Counted from the first letter of the stretch, positions 9,329 to 19,458 are shown. The stretch is DNA of 64,000 bases from Desulfobacteraceae bacterium 4572_130 (GCA_002084425.1 NBLN01000004.1:53785-117784), one strand, 5' to 3'. A program made the numbers and translations. Notes: generated by a model from the sequence alone, not told the origin.

Positions 9329-10393
9329 ATGCAATTATCTATTACAAAAAAAAATAAACAAGGGACAAGACCTGATGATTCAGAATTGAGTTTTGGCAAA
9401 AAATTTACAGATCATATGTTTAATATGGATTATTCCCCCAGCAAGGGATGGCATAATCCACGCATAGAGCCATTTGCTAATATTTCTCTTTCACCTGCAA
9501 CTATGGTGCTTCATTATGGACAGGAAATTTTTGAAGGTTTAAAAGCATATAAAACTTCCAGAAAAGACATTCAGCTTTTTAGAGCAAGAGATAGTTTTAA
9601 ACGCATGAATAGGTCTGCAAAAGGTTTATGCGTTCCTGAAATTGATATTGATTTTATTATGGATTGCCTTAAAGAGCTTTTAAAAATTGAAAGAAATTGG
9701 ATTCCAGAAACATTTGGAACTTCACTATATATAAGACCTACAATTATTGCAACCGATGCTTTCCTTGGAGTAAAAGCCTCTGATACCTATAGATTTTTTA
9801 TTATTTTATCTCCTGTTGGAGCCTATTATGCTGCAGGATTTAATCCAGTAAAAATATTAGTTTCAGATGAACATGTTAGAGCTGTAAAAGGTGGGGTTGG
9901 AGAATATAAAACTTCAGGAAATTATGCTGCAAGCCTTTTAGCATCCGAAAAAGCAACAAAACAAGGTTATGCACAAGTTCTTTGGCTGGATGGTGTTGAA
10001 AGAAAATATATAGAAGAAGTTGGATCTATGAATATTTTCTTTTATATTGGAGATGAACTTGTTACGCCAGAACTTAATGGAAGTATTTTACCTGGAATAA
10101 CCAGATATTCTGTTCTCCAACTTGCTAGAAAATGGGGCATGAAAGTTTCTGAGAGGAAAATTAGTATTAATGAAGTTATGAATGCCCATAAACAAAAAAC
10201 GTTAAAAGAAGTTTTTGGCACAGGGACAGCAGCAGTAATTTCTCCGGTGGGAGAAATCAAATATCGTGAAAATATTATCACAATTAATCATGGGAAAACA
10301 GGTAATATAGCATTAAAATTTAATACCAGTATAACAGATATTCAGTATGGAAAAGCAGAAGATACAGAATCCTGGATTGAAAAAATAGAATAA
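9329..10393 (+). CDS. ilvE: Branched-chain amino acid aminotransferase
   Basis: A 354-residue class IV PLP aminotransferase that interconverts branched-chain amino acids and their 2-oxo acids. It has the BCAT2-like length and the typical segments FEGLKAY, RPTI and the PLP lysine in GEYKTSGNY (Lys194). An ATG at 9317 is in frame, but a GGAGG site lies five bases before the ATG at 9329, which is therefore chosen. It stands alone, with repeats upstream and an AT-only stem after the stop. Confidence 0.9.
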   Translation: MQLSITKKNKQGTRPDDSELSFGKKFTDHMFNMDYSPSKGWHNPRIEPFANISLSPATMVLHYGQEIFEGLKAYKTSRKDIQLFRARDSFKRMNRSAKGLCVPEIDIDFIMDCLKELLKIERNWIPETFGTSLYIRPTIIATDAFLGVKASDTYRFFIILSPVGAYYAAGFNPVKILVSDEHVRAVKGGVGEYKTSGNYAASLLASEKATKQGYAQVLWLDGVERKYIEEVGSMNIFFYIGDELVTPELNGSILPGITRYSVLQLARKWGMKVSERKISINEVMNAHKQKTLKEVFGTGTAAVISPVGEIKYRENIITINHGKTGNIALKFNTSITDIQYGKAEDTESWIEKIE

Positions 10394-10587
10394 AATTCTT
10401 GTTATCTTATATTTTAATTTTAAAATATAACTTCCCCAAAGAAATATTTGTTAAAATCAAATCCTTAGAAAAATAGTGATAAGAATTTAAATATTATGTC
10501 TAATTAATTAAAATTATTTGTTGTCCATGGCTATCAATAACTTTTTACGAAAAGTATGAATTTTAGAAAAAAGGAGAACAAGAAAAA

Positions 10588-11136
10588 ATGGTAAAAAAAC
10601 AAGATGAGCTTGTTCCAGTTGGGAAAAAAATCAAAAAAGCACGGCTCGCTAAAAAGGTTGATTTAGATTTATTTGCAAGGGAGACTGGACTTACTAAAGA
10701 TTACATAAAAGAGTTGGAAAAAGGAGAGCAAATCCCGTCTGTTGGTACTTTGCTTCAAATATCAAAAATACTTTGCCTTGATTCTAATTTTTTTCTTAAA
10801 AATTCTGATACTAATACTAAAGAGCGTGTCAGGGCTTATACAAAAAGAACAGATAATTATGTATATACCCCTCTTTGTCTTGGAGATGAAAATAAACATC
10901 TTAAGGCTTTTCATATAACAGTTCAAGCAGAACAAGCACACAGGGGAGTTGGTTTTAAACATGAAGGAGAAGAATTTGTATATGTTTTAAAGGGAGATGT
11001 TGAAATTAAAGTTGGTGATAATATAAATACTTTAAGTGGTAGGGATTCACTTCATTTTAATTCAGGTATTAAACATGATTTAAGAAATATAGGAAAAACT
11101 GATGCTGAACTTATAGTTGTTGTATATAGCCCCTAG
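10588..11136 (+). CDS. XRE-family regulator with C-terminal cupin domain
   Basis: A 182-residue two-domain regulator. Residues about 12-65 form an XRE-type helix-turn-helix (GKKIKKARLAKKVDLD, then a LTKDYIKELEKGEQIPS recognition region). Residues about 110-180 form a cupin barrel with the HEGEEFVYVLKGDVEIKVG motif, which usually senses a small ligand. Such regulators often control neighbouring metabolic genes, but the target cannot be read here. AAGGAG precedes the start. Monocistronic. Confidence 0.85.
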   Translation: MVKKQDELVPVGKKIKKARLAKKVDLDLFARETGLTKDYIKELEKGEQIPSVGTLLQISKILCLDSNFFLKNSDTNTKERVRAYTKRTDNYVYTPLCLGDENKHLKAFHITVQAEQAHRGVGFKHEGEEFVYVLKGDVEIKVGDNINTLSGRDSLHFNSGIKHDLRNIGKTDAELIVVVYSP

Positions 11137-11209
11137 CATATATAATTTTTATATGGAAATTTATCTCATAATAAAATTCATCCTATTTAAAAAAGAAAAA
11201 AGGCAACCG

Positions 11210-11300
11210 ACTGCCATGAGGCATATCTGGTTTTTAGTTCTTAGTTTGTCTTATAATGAAACATGAAAAAATATTAAGTACTTATAAGTTTCTTTATAGA
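11210..11300 (+). repeat. F2 intergenic repeat, copy 1 (forward)
   Basis: Runs from ACTGCCATGAGGCA through TTAGTTTGTCTTATAATGAAACATGAAA to TTATAAGTTTCTTTATA. It matches the F2 pattern seen at 29907 and 40180. Confidence 0.8.
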
Positions 11301-11336
11301 AAAAGCTGTTACAAAAAAAAGGTAGATATTTTTATT

Positions 11337-11386
11337 TACAACATATAGTCATTGCTTGACAATATCGTACTATATATTGTAGCTCA
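11337..11386. repeat. F4 inverted repeat, copy 1
   Basis: TACAACATATAG ... CTATATATTGTAG arms flank a core ATTGCTTGAC. The same core and arm sequences recur at 25685-25732. Both copies lie beside an F2 element. Confidence 0.5.
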
Positions 11387-11517
11387 TTCTTAGGGTTTTA
11401 TATTCACTAACATTTTGTCAGATTTACTCTTAACTTTCATATAAAAGATATACATATAAAAATTTTATTTTTTGAGAAAACACAGTGTTTACAATTTATA
11501 AGCACCAAAGGAGAAAT

Positions 11518-12087
11518 ATGGAGAACAAAGAAAAAATTATCCTGATAAAAGATAGAGCAAGAAAAAATTTTTCAAGGGGATTTAATTGTGCAGAATGCAT
11601 TATGGAAGCTGTGCTGGAATATGTTGATACAGGTCTTCCCCAAAAAACTCTTAAATTAGCCAGTGGATTTGGTGGTGGTGTAGGACTTTATGGAGATACT
11701 TGTGGAGCTATTACTGGAGCTGTATTGGCTGTGGGTGCAGTTCATGGACGTAGCAAACTACCTAGTGGCGAAGATAGAAAAATTATTGCCCAAAAAGCAT
11801 CTAAACAGCTTTATGGAAAGCCTGGACTTTATAGATTGTTTAATCAGCTGCCCAATATGGTTAAAGATAAATATGGAAATACTCTTTGCCGCGAAATTTG
11901 CAGCAAGTGGAAGGATAACTGGCTTTGCCGTGAACATGCACTGTATTGTCGAGAGATAATTACTGACATTGCTGATTTTGCAGGAAAACTTATTTATACT
12001 AATAAAGATGAAATTAGTTCAAAAGCTTTTGGAAACAATGTGGAAAATTTAAAAGATGTTCCTGAAAATTGCGATTCCAAGGGCTGA
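11518..12087 (+). CDS. C_GCAxxG_C_C family protein
   Basis: A 189-residue protein of the family named for its cysteine/glycine signature (TIGR01909 type). Visible hallmarks are FNCAECIMEAV near the N-terminus, LASGFGGGVGLYGDTCGAITGA in the middle, and paired C-terminal cysteines. The family is common in anaerobes, and a redox or metal-related role is often assumed; the function is not established. The in-frame ATG at 11485 has no ribosome site, while AAAGGAG precedes the ATG at 11518. A terminator follows directly. Confidence 0.85.
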   Translation: MENKEKIILIKDRARKNFSRGFNCAECIMEAVLEYVDTGLPQKTLKLASGFGGGVGLYGDTCGAITGAVLAVGAVHGRSKLPSGEDRKIIAQKASKQLYGKPGLYRLFNQLPNMVKDKYGNTLCREICSKWKDNWLCREHALYCREIITDIADFAGKLIYTNKDEISSKAFGNNVENLKDVPENCDSKG

Positions 12088-12099
12088 GGCACTGCTCTT

Positions 12100-12125
12100 G
12101 GTTAGGAGTTTCCTAACCTTTTTAA
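12100..12125 (+). terminator. Intrinsic terminator after the C_GCAxxG_C_C gene
   Basis: A perfect 8-bp stem GGTTAGGA/TCCTAACC with a 3-base loop is followed by TTTTT, 12 bases past the stop codon. Confidence 0.9.
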
Positions 12126-12132
12126 ATTTTCT

Positions 12133-12208
12133 AATATTAGTATCTGGCCATAACAAAGAATGAAAAACTTATAAAAATTAAAAAAAAACTGATGTTTTAT
12201 ATAAACTT
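12133..12208 (+). repeat. F5 intergenic repeat, copy 3
   Basis: ATTAGTATCTGGCCATAACAAAGAAT, then AAAA-rich spacers and TGTTTTATATAAA. The left half closely matches the reverse copy at 43749-43835. Confidence 0.6.
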
Positions 12209-12266
12209 GCGGAAGATTATTATTGTTATGCTAATACATATCCATAAGTAAGATAAGGAGTAAATT

Positions 12267-13421
12267 ATGTTATTTAAGTTTACTGAAGAACAATTAATGA
12301 TTCAGAGCATGGTAAGAGAATTTTCCAGAAAAATAGTAGCAGCTAGTGCAGCAGAACGCGATAAAACAAAAGAATTTCCCAAAGATAATTTTAAGCAAAT
12401 GGGAGAACTAGGCTTAATGGGTATGATGGTTCCTTTAGAATATGGCGGAGAAGGAGTTGATACTATTAGTTATGTTCTGGCTCTTTCAGAAATTGCCTAT
12501 TCCTGTGCATCAACATCTGTTGTTATGTCTGTTCAAAATTCCATTGTTTGTGAAAGCATTTTAAAATATGGCACAGAAGAACAAAAACAGGAATTTCTAG
12601 CTCCTTTGGCATCTGGCAAAATAATAGGAGCCTTTGCTTTAACAGAACCTCTAGCAGGTTCCGATCCTATGAGCCAGACAACAACTGCTGTTATAAAAGG
12701 TGATGAATATATAATAAATGGTACAAAGCGATTTATTACATCAGGTGAAAATTCAAAAGTTGTTATTGTTACTGCAAAAACTGATGAAAGCACTGGTCAT
12801 AAAGGAATAAGTGCCTTTATTGTTCCAAAAGATTCTCCCGGGCTTATTGTTGGACAACAAGAAGATAAAATGGGACTTCGAGCATCAGATACAACCGATC
12901 TTATATTTGAAAACTGTTGTATTCCTTCAAAAAATATTCTTGGGAAAGAAGGAGATGGATTTAAAATAGCTATGGCAGGACTTGATGGTGGAAGAATAGG
13001 AATTGCTGCTCAGTCTATGGGTGTTGCCCAGGCTGCTCTTGATGCTTCAATAAAATATGCAAAACAAAGAAAACAATTTGGAAGTACCATATCAAAACAT
13101 CAGGGTATTAGATGGCAGATTGCTGATATGGCAACACAGATTGAAGCTGGTCGCCAGTTGATTTTTTCTGCTGCCAGTATGAAGGATCGCAAAGAAAAAT
13201 ATACAAAACAGGCTTCTATGGCAAAACTTTTTGCATCGGAAATGGTAAATAAGGTAACTGCAAAAGCTGTACAAATGCATGGAGGATATGGCTTTATCAG
13301 GGATTATCCAGTTGAACGCTTTTACAGGGATGCCAGGGTCTTTACAATTTATGAAGGCACTTCTGAAATTCAAAGAATAGTAATTTCAAACAATATTTTA
13401 AAAGACAAAAGAAAACCTTGA
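12267..13421 (+). CDS. Acyl-CoA dehydrogenase (butyryl-CoA dehydrogenase-like)
   Basis: A 384-residue FAD enzyme of the short-chain acyl-CoA dehydrogenase group, introducing the 2,3-double bond in an acyl-CoA during beta-oxidation. It has the family N-terminal alpha domain, the ALTEPLAGSDPM flavin/substrate loop and the QMHGGYGF segment. The catalytic base is Glu363 in IYEGTSEIQR. No etfAB or other beta-oxidation gene is adjacent, so the chain-length preference and partner are not shown. The start has an AAGGAG site. Confidence 0.92.
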   Translation: MLFKFTEEQLMIQSMVREFSRKIVAASAAERDKTKEFPKDNFKQMGELGLMGMMVPLEYGGEGVDTISYVLALSEIAYSCASTSVVMSVQNSIVCESILKYGTEEQKQEFLAPLASGKIIGAFALTEPLAGSDPMSQTTTAVIKGDEYIINGTKRFITSGENSKVVIVTAKTDESTGHKGISAFIVPKDSPGLIVGQQEDKMGLRASDTTDLIFENCCIPSKNILGKEGDGFKIAMAGLDGGRIGIAAQSMGVAQAALDASIKYAKQRKQFGSTISKHQGIRWQIADMATQIEAGRQLIFSAASMKDRKEKYTKQASMAKLFASEMVNKVTAKAVQMHGGYGFIRDYPVERFYRDARVFTIYEGTSEIQRIVISNNILKDKRKP

Positions 13422-13759
13422 TAATATTTATAACAATTTTTCATCAAAAATATGTTCTTGGTTTATTTCAAGAAAAAATTAAATTTATAATTCATTAATT
13501 TATATTTTATCCAAATATTTCTTTGTTTTAGTTTCTAATAGAAAAATGTCAATGAAAATTCAAAAAAAATATCCATTTTTGTACAAAGATATTATTAATG
13601 TAAGGCAAATCAAACTATTAGCAACTAAAAAAAAGTCCATTTCATGAAATAGCACAAGATTATAGACAAACAACTCAAATTTCCTTCCAAACAAAATAAT
13701 CATAAAACATAATTTGTAAGTCTAGAATACTACAATTTTTAAAAGGATTTTATATTAAA
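13422..13759. other. Intergenic region upstream of dnaE
   Basis: 338 bp of AT-rich DNA. The only feature I see is a 12-bp palindrome ATTTCATGAAAT at 13639-13650. No convincing promoter could be placed. Confidence 0.4.
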
Positions 13760-16700
13760 ATGTCATCTTTATTTTATCATCTTCATGTTCATACTGAATA
13801 TTCTCTTCTAGATGGAGCCATAAGGCTTGATGCTCTTTTTAAAAAAGTAAAAGAATTTAATATGGATGCAGTGGCCATAACTGATCATGGTACTATGTTT
13901 GGAATAGCTGATTTTTACGAAAAGGCTAGGGAAGCTGGTATTAAACCTATACTAGGATGTGAAGTTTATGTTGCCCCAAGAAGTATTAAATATAAAACAA
14001 GTGAGGATAATAAGGGGTTAAACCATCTTGTACTGCTTGCCAAGGACAGGCAGGGATATTCTAATTTATGTAAACTTGTTTCCATTGCTCAGTTACAGGG
14101 ATTTTATTACAAACCAAGAATTGATAAAGAACTTCTATCTAAATACAATAAAGGACTTATTGCCCTTTCTGCTTGCCTTAAAGGTGATATTCCCCAAAAT
14201 ATTATTCAGGGTAGAAATAATGAAGCAGATAAAGCAGCAAAGTTTTATCTTAAAACATTTGGCCAGGATAATTTTTTTCTTGAGATTCAAAATAATGGAA
14301 TAGATGTTCAGGATAAAGTAAATAATGCTCTTCTAGATATGAGTAAAAGGCTTTCCATACCTCTTGTTGCCACAAACGACTGTCATTATATTTCAAAGGA
14401 AGATGTAAGGGCTCATGAAGCATTATTATGTATTCAAACAGGTGATACTTTAAATAATAAAAATCGTTTTAAATTTGATTCTGATCAGCTCTATTTTAAG
14501 TCTTGTGATGAAATGATAAGAGATTTTAATCATTATGCTGATGCAATAGAAAACACCTGCAAAATTGTTTCAAAATGTAATGTTGAATTTGATGAAAAAA
14601 TCTATCATTTCCCCCAATATTTTAATGAAGAAAAAGAAAATAAAAATGTTGATGAGGTTTTTAAACAGAAAGTGGAACAGGGTTTTAAAAAAAAAATAAA
14701 ATATCTAAAACAAAAAAATCCTGGAATTGATGAAAAGCTTTATAAGGAACGTATTAATTATGAAATAAAAATAATTTTGGAAATGGGTTTTTCTGGATAT
14801 TTTCTTATTGTTGCTGATTTTATTCAATATGCCAAAAAAAATGGAGTTCCTGTTGGCCCTGGCAGAGGCTCTGTTGCAGGTTCAATGATTGCCTATGCAA
14901 TGGGTATTACAGCCCTGGATCCCATTGAACATGGTTTGATTTTTGAAAGATTTTTAAATCCTGCCCGTAGGAGTATGCCTGATATTGATGTGGATTTTTG
15001 TATTGAAGGAAGAGAAGATATTTATAAATATGTTGTTCAACGATATGGAGGAGATGATTATGTCTGCCAGATAATTACCTTTGGAAAACTTAAAGCAAGG
15101 GCTGTTATTAGAGATGTTGGAAGAGTGCTTGGCATACCTTTACCAGAAATTAATGAAATAGCAAAAATGATTCCTGATGGTGTAACAAATCTGAAAAAAG
15201 CCATTGAACAAGTACCTCAAATTATAGAAAAAACAAAAAACAGTGCTGTAAAACAAGAACTTATAAAGATATCTTTTCTTCTGGAAGGTCTTCCAAGACA
15301 TGCCTCAACTCATGCTGCAGGAGTTGTTATATCAGACAAACCACTTGTTAAATATCTTCCTCTTTATAAAGGAAAAGAAGGTGAAATTTTAACTCAATTT
15401 GATATGAATTTTGTTGAAAAGATAGGACTTGTTAAATTTGATTTTCTGGGGCTTAGAAATCTTACAGTAATAAAAAACACTCTTAAATTTTTAAAAAACC
15501 AATCTAAACCTGTACCAGATCTTTTAAACCTTGATATGAAGGATAAAAAAACATTTCAACTTCTTTCAAAGGCAGACACAGTAGGTATTTTTCAGCTTGA
15601 AAGTTCAGGAATGAAAGAGCTGATTTCAAAATTGCAACCTGCAAATTTTAGCGATATTGTTGCACTTCTTGCCCTTTATCGTCCAGGCCCCCTAGATAGT
15701 GGAATGGCTGATTCCTATGTTGAAAGAAAATATGGAAGAAAAAAAGTTCAATATCTTTTCCCGGAATTAGAGCCTATTTTAAAAGAAACCTATGGGGTTA
15801 TTCTTTATCAAGAACAAGTTATGAAAATTGCAAGTGTTCTGGCAAACTATTCCATGGCAAATGCAGATGATTTAAGAAAGGCTATGGGTAAAAAAGATGT
15901 GTCTATGATGGAAAAACAAAGATCACTTTTTTTAAAGGGGGCAAAACAAAACAATTTTTCTGAAAAAAAAGCAAAGCAAGTTTTTGATCTTATGGAAAAA
16001 TTTGGTGGGTATGGATTTAATAAATCTCACAGTGCTGCCTATGCATTAATTTCTTTTCAAACAGCATATCTTAAAGCTCATTATCCTTTGGAATATATGG
16101 CTGCATTAATGACTAGTGAAATGAATAATACTGACAGTGTAGTTAAATTCATGAATGAATGCCGTATCCATAAAATCAATGTTAATCCCCCTGATATTAA
16201 TAAAAGTGATGCTATATTTACCATAAGTTCAAATGCCATTAGATTTGGTCTTGCTGCAGTTAAAAATGTTGGAGCAGGAGCAATTGAGTCAATTATAGAA
16301 ATAAGAAATAAAAATGGTAAATTTAAATCAATATTTGATTTTTGTGAAAAAGTAAATCTTAGAAAAGTTAATAAAAGAGTTCTTGAGGCTTTAATTAAAT
16401 GCGGTGCTTTTGATTCTACTTTAAATAAAAGAAGTCAAATGATGGCATGCCTTGAAGAAGCTCTGGAGCATGGCAATAGAATTCAAAGGGAAAAAGCAGA
16501 CGATCAAATGGATCTTTTTGCTGATGTAGAAGGTGTTGCACCTTATGAATTTATTCCTAAAATGCCTGATATTAAAGAATGGGATAAAAATGCTCTTCTT
16601 TTACTAGAAAAAGAGACATTGGGATTTTATATCACAGGTCATCCCCTTGATGAATATAAAGATGTGATTGCAAAATTTACCAGCACAACAATATCAAATC

Positions 16701-17272
16701 TTAATGAAATTCAAGAACAACAAAGTGTGAGAATAGGTGGTATGATAAAACCTTTAAAGGTTATTAAGACTCAAAAAGGGGATATGATGGCATTTGCACT
16801 TCTTGAAGATATACAGTCAAGTATTGAGATAGTTATTTTTCCCGATACTTATAAAGATGTCCAGGACATGCTCTTGGATGAAACTCCTGTTATTTTACAG
16901 GGAAAAATTCAAAAAAGAGAAAATACAGTTAAACTTATTGCTGAAAAAATTCTTTCCATTGATATGGCGGAAAAAGAATTTCCTCCTGCAAGTATTACAG
17001 TAAAAATAAATGCTTTAACCTCTAGCGAGAATACTATAGATAAACTAAAAAAAATTACTGATAAATATCCAGGATCATGCCCTTTATTTTTAAATATTAT
17101 TTTTTCAAAAAATTCATGCGTAAGAATTAAAATTTCAAAAGATAATAAAATAAATCCTGATAATAATTTTTTAAAGGATGTAAATAAACTTCTAAGTCAT
17201 GGTTCCATTCAAACAATGTATGCGCCTATAAAACAACAAAAACAGGAAAAAAGAGGAAAAAGATTTAAATGA
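13760..17272 (+). CDS. dnaE: DNA polymerase III alpha subunit
   Basis: The 1170-residue replicative polymerase. The N-terminal PHP domain has the HLHVHTEYS and TDHGTMFG motifs. Catalytic aspartates lie in PDIDVDFC (Asp408, Asp410, Asp412). A helix-hairpin-helix region and an OB-fold (SVRIGGMIKPLK) follow, and the C-terminal tail is Lys-rich. Length and order match proteobacterial DnaE1. It stands alone, with tRNA genes behind it. Confidence 0.97.
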   Translation: MSSLFYHLHVHTEYSLLDGAIRLDALFKKVKEFNMDAVAITDHGTMFGIADFYEKAREAGIKPILGCEVYVAPRSIKYKTSEDNKGLNHLVLLAKDRQGYSNLCKLVSIAQLQGFYYKPRIDKELLSKYNKGLIALSACLKGDIPQNIIQGRNNEADKAAKFYLKTFGQDNFFLEIQNNGIDVQDKVNNALLDMSKRLSIPLVATNDCHYISKEDVRAHEALLCIQTGDTLNNKNRFKFDSDQLYFKSCDEMIRDFNHYADAIENTCKIVSKCNVEFDEKIYHFPQYFNEEKENKNVDEVFKQKVEQGFKKKIKYLKQKNPGIDEKLYKERINYEIKIILEMGFSGYFLIVADFIQYAKKNGVPVGPGRGSVAGSMIAYAMGITALDPIEHGLIFERFLNPARRSMPDIDVDFCIEGREDIYKYVVQRYGGDDYVCQIITFGKLKARAVIRDVGRVLGIPLPEINEIAKMIPDGVTNLKKAIEQVPQIIEKTKNSAVKQELIKISFLLEGLPRHASTHAAGVVISDKPLVKYLPLYKGKEGEILTQFDMNFVEKIGLVKFDFLGLRNLTVIKNTLKFLKNQSKPVPDLLNLDMKDKKTFQLLSKADTVGIFQLESSGMKELISKLQPANFSDIVALLALYRPGPLDSGMADSYVERKYGRKKVQYLFPELEPILKETYGVILYQEQVMKIASVLANYSMANADDLRKAMGKKDVSMMEKQRSLFLKGAKQNNFSEKKAKQVFDLMEKFGGYGFNKSHSAAYALISFQTAYLKAHYPLEYMAALMTSEMNNTDSVVKFMNECRIHKINVNPPDINKSDAIFTISSNAIRFGLAAVKNVGAGAIESIIEIRNKNGKFKSIFDFCEKVNLRKVNKRVLEALIKCGAFDSTLNKRSQMMACLEEALEHGNRIQREKADDQMDLFADVEGVAPYEFIPKMPDIKEWDKNALLLLEKETLGFYITGHPLDEYKDVIAKFTSTTISNLNEIQEQQSVRIGGMIKPLKVIKTQKGDMMAFALLEDIQSSIEIVIFPDTYKDVQDMLLDETPVILQGKIQKRENTVKLIAEKILSIDMAEKEFPPASITVKINALTSSENTIDKLKKITDKYPGSCPLFLNIIFSKNSCVRIKISKDNKINPDNNFLKDVNKLLSHGSIQTMYAPIKQQKQEKRGKRFK

Positions 17273-17297
17273 GTAACCTGACATTTAGCTTTTTCCC

Positions 17298-17326
17298 TTG
17301 ACATAATTTTTACATATTGATAAAAA
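17298..17326 (+). promoter_or_regulatory. Sigma-70 type promoter for the tRNA genes
   Basis: TTGACA at 17298-17303, then 17 bases, then TAAAAA at 17321-17326, placed 17 bases before tRNA-Val. Spacing is optimal; the -10 box is a partial match. Confidence 0.6.
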
Positions 17327-17343
17327 TATTCGTTTTTTAAAAG

Positions 17344-17419
17344 GGGCGAATAACTCAGCTGGGAGAGTGCAACCCTTACAAGGTTGAAGTCACAGGTTCG
17401 AGCCCTGTTTCGCCCACCA
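17344..17419 (+). tRNA. tRNA-Val (TAC)
   Basis: 76 bases including an encoded CCA. The acceptor stem GGGCGAA pairs with TTCGCCC. The anticodon stem CAACC/GGTTG encloses loop CTTACAA with anticodon TAC. A standard T loop TTCGAGC is present. Confidence 0.97.
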
Positions 17420-17446
17420 CTTTTTTAAAAATAGCTTTTTTTATGG

Positions 17447-17524
17447 GGGGGCGTAGTTCAGTTTGGTTAGAACGCCTGCCTGTCACGCAGGAGGTCGCCG
17501 GTTCGAGTCCGGTCGCTCCCGCCA
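17447..17524 (+). tRNA. tRNA-Asp (GTC)
   Basis: 78 bases including an encoded CCA. The acceptor stem GGGGGCG pairs with CGCTCCC (one G:T). The anticodon stem CCTGC/GCAGG encloses CTGTCAC with anticodon GTC. The T arm is GCCGG TTCGAGT CCGGT. Probably cotranscribed with tRNA-Val. Confidence 0.97.
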
Positions 17525-17679
17525 TCAAACAAAGCAAATCCTTTCATTATTTCTATACACCGCCTTAATTCTAGAATACAATTTAAGAACTTTGTACTAC
17601 AATCATTCTATTTTATTGCAAAGTCTTATTATGTAAAATAGCCTGTCAGCAACTCTTTACCTTTACAAAAATTATGTTT

Positions 17680-18540
17680 TTAATTACTGATATTTTTTTC
17701 AGATATTTTATTAATTTTTGTATTTTGATTTTGCGTGTTTAGATCTTTTATTTTTAAATCAGATTCTGGCTTATTATTAACTTTAGATTTGGAATTAGGC
17801 TGGGTATTTTTAACAAATTTTTGTTCTATTTTTGCCAGCTCTAAATAAAGATCCCTGGTCTTTTTATTAAAATCATTTTTAAGAATTGAAATTTGTTTAT
17901 TTATGTAATCTTTTTTAATCTGATTTTGCAGAATTTGTTTGAGTTGTTTTTGGGTTACGCTGATATCTATTTGGATAAATGCAAGCTCTTGTTGATATTT
18001 AGTAAGTGTTTCTATAAGCATTTTAATATTTGATAGATTTGTTTGTATTAAATCGTTTAAAGGAGAAATATTTTTTTGAATATCATTTTCAAAGTTGTTT
18101 AATTTTTTTTTAAATAATTTTTCTGTTTTATTAATAGTTGAAATATTTTTTTTGTTTACTGTTACATTCTTTTGAGACTTTTTTAAATTTTTTGTTATTT
18201 CAGGAAGTTTAACAGCTATAAATTTTTTAAATTCTGTAATATCCAGATTTATTTTGTTTAGTTTTGCTTCAATATCTTCAGCTATTATTTTTACTTTGTT
18301 TTCACCTGTACTTTGAACATTAATAACCCTTTCTTTAATATCAAAATATGCAAACAAAAGTATTATAACAATAAGGCATGGTATAATTATAGATATAATG
18401 GTTACTCTAGTTTCTATCTTTTCTATTTTAAGATCATTAATTTCTTTATAGTGCATAGATACAGCAATTTCATTATTTATGTGTTGTTCATTTTTAATTT
18501 CTAAGTCTTCTTTTTCTAGAGATTTATTATCCTGCAGCAT
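17680..18540 (-). CDS. Membrane-anchored coiled-coil protein of unknown function
   Basis: 286 residues, not recognised. There is a charged N-terminal stretch of about 45 residues, then one hydrophobic span (about 46-66). A long Lys/Asn/Glu/Gln-rich region with heptad-like spacing (about 75-245) follows, probably a coiled coil, then a polar low-complexity C-terminus. The topology suggests an inner-membrane anchor with a periplasmic coiled coil. It follows the HAD phosphatase gene by 42 bp with the same orientation and may be cotranscribed. Confidence 0.6.
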   Translation of the reverse strand: MLQDNKSLEKEDLEIKNEQHINNEIAVSMHYKEINDLKIEKIETRVTIISIIIPCLIVIILLFAYFDIKERVINVQSTGENKVKIIAEDIEAKLNKINLDITEFKKFIAVKLPEITKNLKKSQKNVTVNKKNISTINKTEKLFKKKLNNFENDIQKNISPLNDLIQTNLSNIKMLIETLTKYQQELAFIQIDISVTQKQLKQILQNQIKKDYINKQISILKNDFNKKTRDLYLELAKIEQKFVKNTQPNSKSKVNNKPESDLKIKDLNTQNQNTKINKISEKNISN

Positions 18541-18562
18541 ATTTTATTCCTATTCAATTTAT

Positions 18563-18604
18563 AGGAAAGAACTTATAATTACTTAATATTCTTTCATATA
18601 AATA
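18563..18604 (-). repeat. F2 repeat fragment (reverse)
   Basis: AGAACTTATAATTACTTAATATTCTTTCATATAAA matches one end of F2. It overlaps the last codons and stop of the HAD phosphatase gene, so the element may have contributed that gene's C-terminal residues. Confidence 0.6.
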
Positions 18605-19296
18605 TTATAATATTTTAAGCCTTCAATTACACCCTTTGCATAATAGGAAGTTGCAATATAAATATTTCCATGATTGAATAATTTATTTTTTAAATCATTT
18701 GATGCGTTTCCAACCAATATCCCATACTTGCTTTGTTTTAACATATCAATATCATTTTCTGAATCACCACAACAAATTATTGGCAAATTCAGTTTTTCCC
18801 CAATATATTTTGCAGAATTTCCCTTTCCAGCATTTTGGGGAAGAATATCTATACATCGATTTCTAGTCCATATAATTTTGATTTCTAGTCTTTCTAAAGC
18901 TTTTTTAATTTTGTTTACCATAACTTTATCTTCAATATAATATGGTATTACAAATTTTTTATTATAAGGTTGATTATGCAAATCAAATTTATCAAGAGCC
19001 CTAAGAACATATTTTTTAATATTTACCCAGTTATTTTTAACTATATTTTCCCATTTTTCATCTATATTCCAACCAGGGTCATAATATATTTCAGTGCCAA
19101 CATTTGAAATAATAGCATTTGGAGAAATTAAATTCTGTGCTTTAATTAAGGATATTATTGAATCTTTAAATCTACCGCTTGAATAAACTAAATAAAAAAA
19201 TTTTCTATTAAAAGATATAGTTTTATTAAATTCAATAATTCCATTTTTATCACCAGTTAATGTATCATCCAGATCACAGACAAGTATATATTTCAT
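18583..19296 (-). CDS. HAD-superfamily phosphatase (sucrose-6-phosphate phosphatase-like)
   Basis: A 237-residue HAD hydrolase. Motif I is CDLDDTLTGD (nucleophile Asp8, acid/base Asp10). The late motif CCGDSENDIDML is the GDxxND signature of the sucrose-phosphate phosphatase/Cof type. The substrate is inferred only as a sugar phosphate. An in-frame ATG at 19335 exists, but AAGGA precedes the ATG at 19296 and the family begins right at this point. Its stop codon lies within an F2 repeat fragment. Confidence 0.8.
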   Translation of the reverse strand: MKYILVCDLDDTLTGDKNGIIEFNKTISFNRKFFYLVYSSGRFKDSIISLIKAQNLISPNAIISNVGTEIYYDPGWNIDEKWENIVKNNWVNIKKYVLRALDKFDLHNQPYNKKFVIPYYIEDKVMVNKIKKALERLEIKIIWTRNRCIDILPQNAGKGNSAKYIGEKLNLPIICCGDSENDIDMLKQSKYGILVGNASNDLKNKLFNHGNIYIATSYYAKGVIEGLKYYNIYMKEY

Positions 19297-19458
19297 AATT
19301 ATTCCTTGAGATCTAGGGTAATCATTTTTAATCAAAAAACTATTTTTATAGATACAGTTAGTTTAAATGCAAAAAAAATACATAAGTATGCAAAATATCA
19401 ACAAAAACGAAAATAGCAAAGGGGGAAAAATAATCATAGTGATTATTTTTTTAGAGCA

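Larger units (their letters stand above)
11137..11517. other. Intergenic region with repeats F2 and F4
   Basis: 380 bp without a gene. It holds an F2 copy (11210-11300) and an F4 inverted repeat (11337-11386). The rest is AT-rich and unremarkable. Confidence 0.6.
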